Numbered from the stretch's first letter, positions 40,138 through 49,544 are shown. The stretch: DNA of 64,000 bases from Streptomyces sp. DSM 15324 (GCF_001514285.1 NZ_KQ949031.1:361967-425966); one strand, 5' to 3'. The notes: a model not told the origin generated them from the letters alone. Numbers and translations: made by a program.

Positions 40138-41004
40138 ATGACCACTCCCGTACCAGGGACGGCGGACGAGGACCCGCAGCGCGCGGAGGTGCTGCGGTTG
40201 CGCGCCGAGGTGCGCGACCTGCGCGCCCGGGTCCACGCCCACCCACTGATCGCGCAGGCCCAGGGCATGCTGCAGGAGCGCTACGCCCTTCCCGACGCGG
40301 AAGGGGCCTTCTCGCTCCTGCGGCGTGCCTCGCAGCGGTACAACGTCAAGATGCGTGCGCTCGCCGCGGCCCTGGTGAGCACGCCCCGGCCGGACGAACG
40401 GAGCGTGCTGTGGTTCCCGCGGCGCGTGCGCCGGCCCGAGCCGCCGCCGGCCTTCCTGCCGTCGGACCAGCGGGGCAGCAGCAGCCGGGGCGCGGTGCTG
40501 GGGGCCGTGCTGTACCGGACGCTCGACGTGGTCGGCGCGGGCATGGGCAATGTGCAGACCGTCGACCCCGTCACCCGCCGGCTGCACATCGAACGGCACA
40601 CCGGGCTGACCGAGGAGTTCCTCGACTTCTTCGCGTACGTCGGTGAGAAGGGCACGTCCTGCGGGAAGGCCGCGAGCGAGGTCGTCCAGGTCACCGTGCG
40701 GGACGTGGAACAGGACCCGGTGTTCTCCGAGCCCGCCCGCGAGGCGATCCTGGCCGCCGGCAGCCGGGCCTGCCACAGCGTGCCCCTGACCACCGGGTCA
40801 GGGGCCTGCGTCGGCATGGTCTCGGCCCACGTCGACCGCCCCCTCGACGATCTGCGCACCACCCAGCTCACCGCCCTCGACGCCCTGGGCGCGCAGGCGG
40901 GCCGCTGGCTGGCCTGGCACGAACGGACGGTCCTGGGCGACGCCCTGGAGCACCTGCACGCCCTCGGCCGCGCGCAACGGGCGGCAGGGACGCACGGCAG
41001 CTGA
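40138..41004 (+). CDS. ANTAR-GAF protein
   Basis: 288 residues. N-terminal ANTAR-like RNA-binding helix bundle: AHPLIAQAQGMLQERYALPDAEGAFSLLRRASQRYNVKMRALAAALV (residues about 37-83). A GAF sensor domain follows (GAVLGAVLYRTLDVVGAGMGNVQTVDPVTRRLHIERH, TSCGKAASEVVQVTVRDVEQDPVF, SVPLTTGSGACVGMVSAHV). The order ANTAR then GAF is reversed relative to most GAF-ANTAR regulators. ANTAR domains usually antiterminate transcription by binding paired hairpins. ATG 40138 follows GGATGGAGACGCC. Confidence 0.85.
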   Translation: MTTPVPGTADEDPQRAEVLRLRAEVRDLRARVHAHPLIAQAQGMLQERYALPDAEGAFSLLRRASQRYNVKMRALAAALVSTPRPDERSVLWFPRRVRRPEPPPAFLPSDQRGSSSRGAVLGAVLYRTLDVVGAGMGNVQTVDPVTRRLHIERHTGLTEEFLDFFAYVGEKGTSCGKAASEVVQVTVRDVEQDPVFSEPAREAILAAGSRACHSVPLTTGSGACVGMVSAHVDRPLDDLRTTQLTALDALGAQAGRWLAWHERTVLGDALEHLHALGRAQRAAGTHGS

Positions 41005-41159
41005 GCCGGCCGCCCCTGTACTCCCACCTGCTGCGCGCCGCCCCTTTCCGCGCGCCCCTGGTGTCCGCGCCCCCCTTGTGTCCGCGTCCGGGTGTGTCCG
41101 GCGCTGCGCGGGGCAGCCGCCTCACGAAGACCAGGGAGGGACCCAGGGAGGGACACATC

Positions 41160-41996
41160 ATGAACACGAGTGCCGTGCTGCGCGAGGGAGAGGCGGGGGC
41201 CCGGCGCGCCGCACGCGGATCCGTGGTGAAGGGGGCCGCGAGAGCCGGCTTCACCGCGCGCGGAGTGATCTACCTGCTCGTCGGGGTGCTGGCCCTGCGG
41301 ATCGCCTTCGGGCGCCCCGGGGGCGAGGCCGACCGGCAGGGCGCCCTCGGCGAGCTGGCGCGACAGCCCTTCGGCGCCGTCCTGCTGTGGGCGCTGGGGG
41401 TCGGGCTGGCCGGGATGGCCCTGTGGCGGCTGTCCGAGGCGGTCTTCGGCGCGGCCGGACCCGAGGGGCGCACGGCCGGGAAACGGCTCCTCGCCCTCGC
41501 CCGGTGCGGGTTCTACTCCTTCGTCGCCTCCTCGGTCCTGGCGCTCGCCGCCGGCTCGGGCAGCGGCGGCGGCTCCAGCGACCGGCAGTCCAAGGACGTC
41601 ACCGCCCGGCTGCTCCACGCGCCGGCGGGACAGTGGCTCGTGGGTGCCGCGGGTGCGGGGATCATCGTGGCAGGCGTCTGGATCGGCGGCCGGGCCGTCA
41701 CCCGGGCGTACCACGAGAAGATGCGGCTGGGCGCCATGTCCCGGGGCGTCCGGCGGCTGGTGGACGTCACCGGCGTGGGCGGCGGGGCGGCCCGCGGCCT
41801 GGTGTTCGCCGGCGTCGGCACCTTCGCCGTACGGGCCGCCGTCGACTACGACCCCGACCACGCCAAGGGGCTCGACGACACTCTGCGCTCGTTCGCCGGT
41901 ACGCCCGCCGGACCGGCCCTGCTGGCCTGCGTCGCGGCCGGTCTCGTGCTGTTCGGACTGTTCTCCTTCGCGATGGCCCGCTGGCGCAGGGTCTGA
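41160..41996 (+). CDS. DUF1206 family membrane protein
   Basis: 278 residues with six membrane segments arranged as three repeats of about 85 residues: ARAGFTARGVIYLLVGVLALRIA, LARCGFYSFVASSVLAL, and DVTGVGGGAARGLVFAGVGTFAVRAAVDYDP. Each repeat begins with the G-x-x-A/S-R/Y-G type DUF1206 motif. Unknown function; often near stress sigma genes. ATG 41160 follows GGGAGGGACACATC. Confidence 0.88.
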   Translation: MNTSAVLREGEAGARRAARGSVVKGAARAGFTARGVIYLLVGVLALRIAFGRPGGEADRQGALGELARQPFGAVLLWALGVGLAGMALWRLSEAVFGAAGPEGRTAGKRLLALARCGFYSFVASSVLALAAGSGSGGGSSDRQSKDVTARLLHAPAGQWLVGAAGAGIIVAGVWIGGRAVTRAYHEKMRLGAMSRGVRRLVDVTGVGGGAARGLVFAGVGTFAVRAAVDYDPDHAKGLDDTLRSFAGTPAGPALLACVAAGLVLFGLFSFAMARWRRV

Positions 41997-42003
41997 CACC
42001 CGG

Positions 42004-42456
42004 ATGCCGGGGAACCCGCAGCACATGAGCGAATCCGAGTACACGCCGGACGCACGGCCCGTCGACATGTACCTCGACCTTCTGCGCCTCCGCATGGAGA
42101 GCGAGGACTACCGCCTGCTGATGGAGATCGTCGGGCCGGCGCTGCGCGCCCTGGAAGAACAGCCCCCGGAATCCCTCGACTTCGCACTGGACCCGGACGA
42201 CAGCGACGAGCTGCCCCAGGCGATCCGCGACGAGGCGGCCCTGGTGATCGCCACCGCCCTCACCGGCCGACTCGACAACCAGCTCGTCGAGATCCACGTG
42301 GACGGCACCGGCCCGGTCCGGGTGGTCACCGACGCGGTCACCGCCGAGGACCCCGCCCGGCTGGCCGAGATCGCCGGCTGCATCCGGCAGCGGCAGGACG
42401 ACATCGAGCAGCTGCGCGGCATCGCCGCCGCGAGCGATCTGCCCGTCGACTTCTGA
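42004..42456 (+). CDS. Hypothetical acidic protein
   Basis: 150 residues, acidic and mostly helical, not recognised. Notable are VDMYLDLLRLRMESEDYRLLMEIVGPALRALEEQPPESLDF and a C-terminal IAGCIRQRQDDIEQLRGIAAA helix. ATG 42004 is assumed; ATG 42025 (MSESEYTPDARP) is an equally good start. It follows the DUF1206 gene by 7 bases and is convergent with the FUSC gene. Confidence 0.6.
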   Translation: MPGNPQHMSESEYTPDARPVDMYLDLLRLRMESEDYRLLMEIVGPALRALEEQPPESLDFALDPDDSDELPQAIRDEAALVIATALTGRLDNQLVEIHVDGTGPVRVVTDAVTAEDPARLAEIAGCIRQRQDDIEQLRGIAAASDLPVDF

Positions 42457-42459
42457 GCC

Positions 42460-44721
42460 TCACGCCGGGGGCTCGGGCCCGGTGACCGGCACCCGCAGCG
42501 GCCGGTTCAACGGCACGCCCAGCGGACGGGCGAGCCCCAGGACCGCCTCGTCCAGCCGCTGGAGGTGCCGGAGCACCCGGTCGGTGACGCGGCCGTAGCG
42601 CGGCGTGCCGATCTCGCCCGGCTTCAGCAGCGAGGCGACGCTCGGCCCGGTGACCACCTCGGCCGTGGCGGGCTCCCCGGCGACCCGGGCGGCGATCGCG
42701 CCGATGTTGTGCAGGATCCGCTGTCCCGCCCCGCGCAGCCGGGGGTCCGCGGCGATCGAGGGATGGGTGGGCAGCAGCTCCGCGGTCGCCGCCAGCGACC
42801 GGGCGTGATAGGCGCAGGTCTCCAGCAGCGCGACCACGTACTGCGCGGTGTCCCGCCGGGTCCGCAACGGCGTCACCGGATGCGTCAGCGGCTGGGTGGC
42901 CGCCCGCAGGTCCGCCAGCGCCTCGTCCAGATCCCGGGCCAGGCCGAGCAGTTCCGTCGGCGGCTCGCCGCTGAGCTGGCCGACCGCGGCCGAGGTGACG
43001 TCGGTCAGCCGGTCCAGGACGGTCGTCAGCAGCTCGTTCGTCCGGCGGTCGGTGTGCACCGGCAGCACCAGCGCCGCGGCGGCCACCCCGCAGGCCGCCC
43101 CGATCGCGGTCTCCTCGATCCGCAGCACCAGCACCGACAGGCTGTAGGTGTGCAGCAGCGTGTACAGCACCCCGAGCGCCGCCGTGACGAAGAACGACGA
43201 GAGCGTGTACGACAGGGGTGCGGTGTAGAACATCGCGAACACGCACAACAGCACCACCGCGAACGCCGGCCCGGTGTGCTGCCCGACGATCCCCGCGAGC
43301 ACGATGCCCGCGACCACCCCGAGCACGGTCCCCAGCAGCCGACGGGAGCCCTTGACCAGGATCTCCCCGGTGGACGCGGTGTTGAGGAACACGATCCAGC
43401 AGGTCAGCACCGCCCAGTACCACCGGTGCGCGGACAGCAGCTCGCCCCCGACCATGGCCAGCGACGAGCCGACGGCGACCTGCACCGCCGCCCGCGTGGT
43501 CGGCCGGCGCAGCCCCGTCTCCTGGGGTTCCTCCTCCTCGGCGGCGATGGCCGCGTCCTCCGCGTCCAGCTCCTCCCGGGAGCGGGCGGCCTCGGGACTG
43601 TCCTGCGACTCGTCCTGCGGCCCGTCGAGCGCGATCCGCAGCCCGAGCACCGCGCGCGTGGCCTCGCCGAGCCCCCGGAACACGTCCTGCACGTCCGGGG
43701 AGGCCGCCGGCAGGTTCTCCTCGTCCCGGTACCCGAGCAGCCGGTTGCGCGTGCGTGCCGTTTCGGTGCCGTCCGCCACGGGCTGCCGTACGAGGAGCTG
43801 GAGGGCCGTCAGATCCCGGCGCAGGAGGTCGAGCGCGTCGTCCCGGACCGGGCGACGGCCGCCCTCCGGCAGCGGAGCCCCGGGCAGATGCATGGTCAGG
43901 GTGTCGGCCCGCTCCGCGCTGCGCGCCGTCAGCAGCAGCAGGCCCAGCCGCTCGGCGGTGATCTCCGCGTCGGCGATCCGGCGCTGGACGAGCCGGGCCA
44001 CCGCCTCGTCCGAGGTGCCCTCCTCCAGCCGCCCCTGGATCATCATGGCCGTCTCGTGCAGCCGCGCGGTGCCCTCCCGGGCGCGCTCCAGCGCCTTCTC
44101 CGCGTCCTCGGGGCCGGCGTCCAGCAACTCCCGCTGGGCGTCGAGCAGCTGCGCCAGCCGGGCCCGGAACGCCAGCCGCAGCCGCTCCAGGACCGCCGTC
44201 GGGGTCTGCGGCACCAGGACGAACCGGGCCGCCGCGCTGCACGCGAACGCGACGGCGATCACCCCGCAGAACCCGGCCAGGTCGTCGGTGGTGACACCGA
44301 CGAACAGGGCCAGGAAGTAGACCTGGAAGCCGATCAGCCCCAGCGTGGTGCCCCGGTCGCCGAACCGGCGGCCGTACACCGCGCAGAAGATGAGCACCAC
44401 GAAGAAGACGTCACCGGCCACCTGCCGGGTGCCGAGCAGCGCCGCCACCGACACCGAGGCGAGCGCCGTCGGCAGGCCCAGGACCAGCGTGACCGCCTGC
44501 CGTGGCCGCTGCTTCTCCCGGATGGCGAACGTGGCCACCATCGCCGCGATGGCCCCGGCGACCAGGTGCTGGACGTCCGCGCCGAGGAGCGAGAGCACGG
44601 CCAGCGTGAGCGAGATCGCGGTCACCGTCCGCAGCCCCGCCGCCAGCCGCAGCAGCCCGGGATCCGACGCGGCGACCCGGTCGCGCCACCGGGCCACCGC
44701 GTTCGTCCCCGCAGCGGTCAC
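42460..44721 (-). CDS. FUSC family aromatic-acid exporter-like membrane protein
   Basis: 753 residues. Two membrane blocks of about six segments (residues 25-175, from LRLAAGLRTVTAISLTLAVLSLLGADVQHLVAGAIAAM, and 420-570 from AVQVAVGSSLAMVGGELLSAHRWYWAVLTCWIVFLNTASTGEILVKGSRRLLGTVLGVVAG, the FUSC signature) are separated and followed by long helical cytoplasmic domains. The family includes AaeB efflux pumps. GTG 44721 overlaps the stop of the NDH-2-like gene by 4 bases (GTGA), so the two are translationally coupled. Confidence 0.9.
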   Translation of the reverse strand: MTAAGTNAVARWRDRVAASDPGLLRLAAGLRTVTAISLTLAVLSLLGADVQHLVAGAIAAMVATFAIREKQRPRQAVTLVLGLPTALASVSVAALLGTRQVAGDVFFVVLIFCAVYGRRFGDRGTTLGLIGFQVYFLALFVGVTTDDLAGFCGVIAVAFACSAAARFVLVPQTPTAVLERLRLAFRARLAQLLDAQRELLDAGPEDAEKALERAREGTARLHETAMMIQGRLEEGTSDEAVARLVQRRIADAEITAERLGLLLLTARSAERADTLTMHLPGAPLPEGGRRPVRDDALDLLRRDLTALQLLVRQPVADGTETARTRNRLLGYRDEENLPAASPDVQDVFRGLGEATRAVLGLRIALDGPQDESQDSPEAARSREELDAEDAAIAAEEEEPQETGLRRPTTRAAVQVAVGSSLAMVGGELLSAHRWYWAVLTCWIVFLNTASTGEILVKGSRRLLGTVLGVVAGIVLAGIVGQHTGPAFAVVLLCVFAMFYTAPLSYTLSSFFVTAALGVLYTLLHTYSLSVLVLRIEETAIGAACGVAAAALVLPVHTDRRTNELLTTVLDRLTDVTSAAVGQLSGEPPTELLGLARDLDEALADLRAATQPLTHPVTPLRTRRDTAQYVVALLETCAYHARSLAATAELLPTHPSIAADPRLRGAGQRILHNIGAIAARVAGEPATAEVVTGPSVASLLKPGEIGTPRYGRVTDRVLRHLQRLDEAVLGLARPLGVPLNRPLRVPVTGPEPPA

Positions 44722-46094
44722 CCGGACCCGGGACCCGAGCCCTCGACGTGCGCCCGCACCTGCTCGGGCGTCAGATAGCTGTCCGTGTACTCGAAGTCCT
44801 TCAACTTGGCGGGCCGGCGCGCCTGGAACCCGGTGCGGACGAAATCGTCGCCCGCGATCGCGTTCAGCGTCCAGTTCGTCAGCACCCGCGCCTTGGCCAC
44901 GCCCGTGCGCAGCGCCGACCAGTGGTAGCCGCGCGCCACGGCCTGCGCGGGCAGCCCCCGCAGCTCGATGCCGAGCGGCTTGGACACCGCGTCGGTGCCG
45001 CCCAGGTCGACGACCAAGCCGAGGTCCTTGTGCACATACGGCCGCGTCGGCTGCCCGCGCAGCTTCGCCACCACGTTGTCGGCGACGACCTTGCCCTGCC
45101 GCATGGCGTGCTGGGCGGTCGGCGGGCAGACCGCGTCCGGGTCGTCCTTCGCCTCGTCCGGCACCGCGGCCGCGTCACCGAGGGCGAACACCCCGTCCTG
45201 GCCGGGCAGGTCCATGTGGGAGGTGACCGCGAGCCGGCCGCGCACCGTCTCAGCGCCGAGCGTGGCGATCAGCGGGCTGGCCACCACCCCGGCCGTCCAG
45301 ATGAGCGTACGGGTCGGGATCACCCGTCCGTCGGTGAAGGTGACCTCCTCGGGACCCGCCTTGGCGATGGACACGCCGAGCGAGATGTCGATGCCCCGCC
45401 GGCGGAGCACCGTCTGCGCGCTGGCGCCCAGCTTGTCGCCCAGCTCCGGCATCAACTTGGGCGCGATGTCGATGAGATGCCACTTGATCAGAGCGGGGTC
45501 GATCCGCGGATAGCGCTTGACCGCGTTGTGCGTGAGCAGCTGCAGACAGGCGGCGGTCTCGGTGCCCGCGTAGCCGCCGCCCACGACCACGAACTGGAGC
45601 CGGGAGGCCCGCTCGGCGTGATCGTGACTGGCGTCGGCGAGGTCGAGCTGACTGATGACGTGGTCGCGGACGTACGCGGCCTCGGCGAGCGTCTTCATGC
45701 CGAAGGCGTGCTCGGTCAGGCCCGGGATGTCGAAGGTGCGGGTGACACTGCCGGGAGCCAGCACGATGTAGTCGTACGGCTCGCTCACGAGCTCGTCGGT
45801 GATGGTGCGGATGACGCAGACCTTCGCCTTCAGGTCCACGCCGATGGCGCCGCCCGGGATGATCCGGGTGCGGTACTTCTTGCTGCGCCGCAGTGACACG
45901 GCGATCGACTGGGGCGTCAGCACCCCCGAGGCGACCTGCGGCAGCAGCGGCAGATAGAGCTGGTAGGCGAACGGCGTCACCAGAGTGATCTCGGCTTCCG
46001 AAGCGGCGAGCCGGCGTTCCAGACGTCGAACGCATCCCACTCCGGCGAAGCCCGCGCCCACCACCAGGATCCTGGGTCGTGTCACGGTGTCCAT
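44718..46094 (-). CDS. Type II NADH dehydrogenase-like NAD(P)/FAD oxidoreductase
   Basis: 458 residues. FAD loop: RPRILVVGAGFAGVGCVRRLERR. NADH loop: RLQFVVVGGGYAGTETAACLQ. Second FAD contact: GQDGVFALGDAAAVPDE. A C-terminal amphipathic helix (PAQAVARGYHWSALRTGVAKARVLTNWTLNAIAG) would hold it to the membrane, as in NDH-2. It passes electrons from NADH to quinone without pumping. ATG 46094 is listed; GTG 46085 is as likely because AAAGGG is better spaced for it. The gene starts an operon with FUSC, divergent from a MarR regulator. Confidence 0.9.
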   Translation of the reverse strand: MDTVTRPRILVVGAGFAGVGCVRRLERRLAASEAEITLVTPFAYQLYLPLLPQVASGVLTPQSIAVSLRRSKKYRTRIIPGGAIGVDLKAKVCVIRTITDELVSEPYDYIVLAPGSVTRTFDIPGLTEHAFGMKTLAEAAYVRDHVISQLDLADASHDHAERASRLQFVVVGGGYAGTETAACLQLLTHNAVKRYPRIDPALIKWHLIDIAPKLMPELGDKLGASAQTVLRRRGIDISLGVSIAKAGPEEVTFTDGRVIPTRTLIWTAGVVASPLIATLGAETVRGRLAVTSHMDLPGQDGVFALGDAAAVPDEAKDDPDAVCPPTAQHAMRQGKVVADNVVAKLRGQPTRPYVHKDLGLVVDLGGTDAVSKPLGIELRGLPAQAVARGYHWSALRTGVAKARVLTNWTLNAIAGDDFVRTGFQARRPAKLKDFEYTDSYLTPEQVRAHVEGSGPGSG

Positions 46095-46264
46095 CCCTTT
46101 CTGCGGCTCCAGGCGTCTGACGTCATGCGTGTGCCCTCCCGCGAGCCGTCGCACCCCATCGATCCCACCGCGCCCGGACTGGTTCCGCCAGCCGTGCGAG
46201 GCATGCAGACGAACGTTTCTGCTGAGGCTCCCGTCGTACCCCGCACGGGGGCTGTGTACGCCAG

Positions 46265-46288
46265 GTACCTCCGGGTAGGCCGAGGTAC
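46265..46288. promoter_or_regulatory. Likely MarR operator GTACCT-N12-AGGTAC
   Basis: Imperfect 24-bp inverted repeat: GTACCT (46265-46270) and AGGTAC (46283-46288), with additional inner symmetry (CCGG / GCCG). It lies 32 bp before the MarR gene start, in the divergent spacer shared with the NDH-2/FUSC operon. Confidence 0.5.
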
Positions 46289-46319
46289 ATGACAATTGCG
46301 GTGGCCGGAGGGTACTGAC

Positions 46320-46781
46320 GTGGAGCGCGCGGAGGGCTGCGACGCCCCGGGCGGCCCCCATGCGGCGGCGCGGCACCTCGCCGACGCGGCGGAGTCGCTG
46401 GTGGCCTGCTGGCTCGCGGCGGCCGAGGAGGCGGTGCCCCGGCTGCCCGCCCGGCAGCTGCTCGCGCTCAGGACGGTCCGGCGCAGACCCGAGCTCAATC
46501 TGACCGCGCTCGCCGAGCACCTCGGCATCGGCGTGCCCACCGCGAGCCGGCTCTGCGACCGGCTGGAGGCCGCGGGCCTGATCGAGCGGACCGTGCAGCC
46601 GCGCAACCGGCGCGAGGTCCAGCTCGTGGTCACCGCCTACGGCAGCCGGGTCCTCGCCGACGTCACCGAACGGCGGGTGCACCACCTCGCGGCCGTCCTC
46701 GCCGGCCTGACCCCCGCCCAGCGCACGGCCCTCCAGCAGGGCCTGTACGCCTTCAGCCACGCGTACACCAAGGAGGCCTGA
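46320..46781 (+). CDS. MarR family transcriptional regulator
   Basis: 153 residues from GTG 46320, which has GGAGGGTACTGAC upstream. Winged helix: PELNLTALAEHLGIGVPTASRLCDRLEAAGLIERTVQPRNRREVQLVVTAYG. It is strikingly similar to the second MarR protein at 52662 in the recognition helix and wing (SRLCDRL...). It probably controls the divergent NDH-2/FUSC operon in response to a phenolic or redox-active ligand (inference). Convergent with the PP2C gene, 7 bases apart. Confidence 0.88.
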   Translation: MERAEGCDAPGGPHAAARHLADAAESLVACWLAAAEEAVPRLPARQLLALRTVRRRPELNLTALAEHLGIGVPTASRLCDRLEAAGLIERTVQPRNRREVQLVVTAYGSRVLADVTERRVHHLAAVLAGLTPAQRTALQQGLYAFSHAYTKEA

Positions 46782-46788
46782 GCCGGGG

Positions 46789-48510
46789 TCAGCGGTCCCC
46801 GGACGACGCGGGGGCCGGGCCGGCGTCGAGGTGGCACAGCAGCAGGCACACGTCGTCGTCCCGCTCCGAGTCGCTCAGCATCGGATCCAGGATGCGCTCC
46901 GCCGCCCCGTCCAGATCCCCCTCCAGCTCCCCGGTGCGGAAACCGCCGAGGGTCGCCGCGAGCCGTTCGATGCCCGGGTCTATGCCCTGGGCGCGCCGCT
47001 CCACCAGCCCGTCCGTGTACAGCGCCAGCGTCGAGCCGGGCGCCAGCGGCACCGTGTGGTCGGCGATCTCCTGGCGCAGCGGGATGCCGAGCATGGCCCC
47101 CGGCTTGGCGTCCAGGGTGCGCACCCGCCCGTCCGGACCGCGCAGCACCGGCGGCGGATGCCCGGCGGCGGCCCAGGTCAGCGACGGCTCCCCGGGCCGG
47201 AACCGGGCGATCACGGCGGTGGCGTACAGATCGGGCTGGAGCTGGTGGAGGAAGACGTGCAGCCGGGTCAGCAGCTGCCCGGGGCTGGCGCCGTCGACGG
47301 CGTAGGCGCGCAGGGCGGTGCGCAGCTGGCTCATCATCACGGCCGCGTGCAGCCCGTGCCCGGTGACGTCCCCGATGACGACGATCAGACTGCCGTCCGG
47401 GCGGCGGAACGCGTCGTACCAGTCGCCGCCGATGTTCAGCCCGTAGGTGGCGGGGAGATAGCGGGCCGCAAGACGCAGACCGGGAACTTCCGGCAGATCG
47501 GTCAGCAGGGCCCGCTGAAGGGTCTCGGCGATGTCCTGGTTGTGCTCGAAGCGGCGCGCGTTGTCCAGGGCGGTGCTCGCCCGCCGGGTCAGCTCCACCA
47601 GCATCACCGCGTCGTCGGGGTCCCAGCGCTCGCCCGGCGGGGTCAGCGTCAGCACACCGAAGGGCGCGCGCCGGGTCGCCAGCGGCACGCACAGCATCGG
47701 ACGGGTGGGATCCAGCGCCGACGGCGGGTGGTCGTCTATGCCCGGCAGCCCGCCGGGAGCGGCGGCCGCGTACTGGGGCCGTCCGGTGCGCGCGGCGAGC
47801 ACCGCCGCCGCCGGGTGCGCGGCCCGCTCCCCCCGCTCGTCCTCGGCGTCGAACAGCCAGACGTCGACCGTGCGGGCGTACTCGGGTACCAGCAGCTCCG
47901 GCAGCCGGCGCACGATCTGGTCCTGGCTCAGGGACGCCGTCAGCGCGGCGCTGGCATCCGCCAGGAACGTCAGCCGGCGGCGGGCGCTCTCCGCCTCGCG
48001 GCGGGCCGCCCGCTCCGCCGAGAACGCCTCGCGCTGCGCCCGCCCGGCGGCGTCGAGCTCCGCGTGCAGCGCCAGCACCCCCTGGTTGGTCTGGTGCAGC
48101 TCCTCGCGGTGGACCCCGACGAGCTCCTCCTGCTCGGCGAGCCGGTCCAGGACGAGCGAGGTGTCCTCGTCGGCGCCCAGGAGGGCCTCCGCGAGCAGCA
48201 CCGGATCGTCCGCGACCACGGTGCAGCACACGGCCTCCGACGGCTCCGGGCAGGGCGCCGCCGTCCGCCACGCGGGCTCCGCGGCGCCGGACTGGGGCAG
48301 CACCTCCAGCGCGAGCAGACCGTCCGCCACCCTGGCGGTCAGCCGCCAGTCGCCGCCCTTGGTCAGACAGCGGCGCAGCCGTCCGCTGAGCGCCGCCGCG
48401 AGCCGGGTGCGCTCCAGGGGCGGGACGCCGTACGCGGCGGCGAGGCGGGCGGTGCCGATCCGGGCACGGGCCGCGTCGGTGACGGTGGTGATCTGCCAGC
48501 TGTGCGTCAT
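46789..48510 (-). CDS. GAF-like + PP2C (SpoIIE) serine phosphatase
   Basis: 573 residues. The N-terminal ~110 residues look like a degenerate HATPase-like fold (ITTVTDAARARIGTARLAAAYG). A long coiled coil follows (LAEQEELVGVHREELHQTNQGVLALHAELDAA), then a GAF-type domain (FLADASAALTASLSQDQIVRRLPELLVPEYA). Last is PP2C: LQRALLTDLPEVPGLRLAARYLPA, NIGGDWYDAFRRPDGSLIVVIGDVTGHG, LALYTDGLVE, DDDVCLLLC. RsbU/RsbP-type role: dephosphorylates an anti-anti-sigma factor. Its ATG overlaps the preceding gene's stop by 4 bases; last gene of the rsb operon. Confidence 0.92.
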   Translation of the reverse strand: MTHSWQITTVTDAARARIGTARLAAAYGVPPLERTRLAAALSGRLRRCLTKGGDWRLTARVADGLLALEVLPQSGAAEPAWRTAAPCPEPSEAVCCTVVADDPVLLAEALLGADEDTSLVLDRLAEQEELVGVHREELHQTNQGVLALHAELDAAGRAQREAFSAERAARREAESARRRLTFLADASAALTASLSQDQIVRRLPELLVPEYARTVDVWLFDAEDERGERAAHPAAAVLAARTGRPQYAAAAPGGLPGIDDHPPSALDPTRPMLCVPLATRRAPFGVLTLTPPGERWDPDDAVMLVELTRRASTALDNARRFEHNQDIAETLQRALLTDLPEVPGLRLAARYLPATYGLNIGGDWYDAFRRPDGSLIVVIGDVTGHGLHAAVMMSQLRTALRAYAVDGASPGQLLTRLHVFLHQLQPDLYATAVIARFRPGEPSLTWAAAGHPPPVLRGPDGRVRTLDAKPGAMLGIPLRQEIADHTVPLAPGSTLALYTDGLVERRAQGIDPGIERLAATLGGFRTGELEGDLDGAAERILDPMLSDSERDDDVCLLLCHLDAGPAPASSGDR

Positions 48511-49544
48511 GGAAGGTCCGGCGGGTCGGGGGACAGGACGGCCACCGCGGTGTCGTCGCGCACCGGGCGGGCGGAACTGCCCGCGTCGCGCACGGTCACC
48601 GCGGCCGTCACGGCGGGGTCGGCGCCCGGCAGGCCCGGGCCGGACGGCGGCACCCAGCGGCTGGGCAGTCCGTCGGTGTGCAGGATCAGCAGCCGGTCCG
48701 CCGCCCAGGGCACCTCGGTCTCCGCCACGGTACCGGGCCGGTGCACGCCGACGATGCCCGGCCGCGACAGCAGCGGACGCCAGGTGCCGCCCTCGTACAG
48801 CCGGGCGCCCGTGTTGCCGACGCCCGCGAACCGCAGCCGCCCGGCCCGCGGATCGAGCTGCGCCACCGCGACGGCCGCGCCGCGGGTGCCGCGCAGCGCC
48901 CCGTCGAGACACCCCAGCAGCTCGGCGGGGGGCAGATGGGCGCGCCGCCGCAGCTCCTCGGCCGCCGCCGTCGAGGCGCGCGCGGCCTCGGGGCCGTGCC
49001 CGAGTCCGTCGGCCAGCATCAGGGTGAGCCGGCCGGCCGCGTGGACGCAGGTCCACAGGTCGCCGGAGTACGCCGCGCCCGCGAACGGCACGTTGATCCC
49101 GCCGACCCGCGCGCCGACGGCGGGCACCTGCGGCGAGGCGTCCAGCCGGGCCAGGGCGACCGTGCCCCGGCCCGGGGAGCCGTCCACGGCGAAGGCGTCG
49201 GCCAGCCGCCGGCAGGTGCCGAGCCCCGCGCCGAGCGAACCCGTCGTGGAGAACCCGTCCACCAGGGCGGCCGGCACGTCCGCGATGCCCGGACCGTGGT
49301 CGACCGCGGCGATCTGGAGGGACGGCGCGGATCCCTGCCCGGTGGGCGGCGCCACCGCCTCGACCAGCAACTGCCCCCCGCCCGCGTGCTTGAGCAGGTT
49401 GGTGGCCAGCTCCGTCGCGATCAGGGCGGCCGCCGCGGTGCGCGACTCGTCGAGACCGGCGAGCGCCGCGGCGTCCTCGGCGGCCACCCGGGCGTCGCGC
49501 ACCCGCGTCGAGTCGTGCACCGGTACGTCCCATACGCGCGCCAT
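48507..49544 (-). CDS. Fused HATPase (RsbT-like) and PP2C (RsbX-like) protein
   Basis: 345 residues. N-terminal HATPase_c: ALIATELATNLLKHAGGGQLLVEA (N-box), AAVDHGPGIADVPAALVDGFSTTGSLGAGLGTCRRLADAF (G1/G2). C-terminal SpoIIE-type PP2C of the short RsbX kind: YSGDLWTCVHAAGRLTLMLADGLGHGPEAA, LILHTDGLPSRW, RDDTAVAVL. RsbX dephosphorylates the stressosome, so kinase-like and resetting phosphatase parts are on one chain. ATG 49544 overlaps the rsbT stop by one base (TGATG). Confidence 0.9.
   Translation of the reverse strand: MARVWDVPVHDSTRVRDARVAAEDAAALAGLDESRTAAAALIATELATNLLKHAGGGQLLVEAVAPPTGQGSAPSLQIAAVDHGPGIADVPAALVDGFSTTGSLGAGLGTCRRLADAFAVDGSPGRGTVALARLDASPQVPAVGARVGGINVPFAGAAYSGDLWTCVHAAGRLTLMLADGLGHGPEAARASTAAAEELRRRAHLPPAELLGCLDGALRGTRGAAVAVAQLDPRAGRLRFAGVGNTGARLYEGGTWRPLLSRPGIVGVHRPGTVAETEVPWAADRLLILHTDGLPSRWVPPSGPGLPGADPAVTAAVTVRDAGSSARPVRDDTAVAVLSPDPPDLP

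Noticed and set aside
46789..49533. Single 914-residue protein joining two phosphatase genes
   Set aside because: The upstream 341 codons are the out-of-frame shadow of the HATPase-PP2C gene; the ATG at 48510 with an ATGA overlap is the real start.
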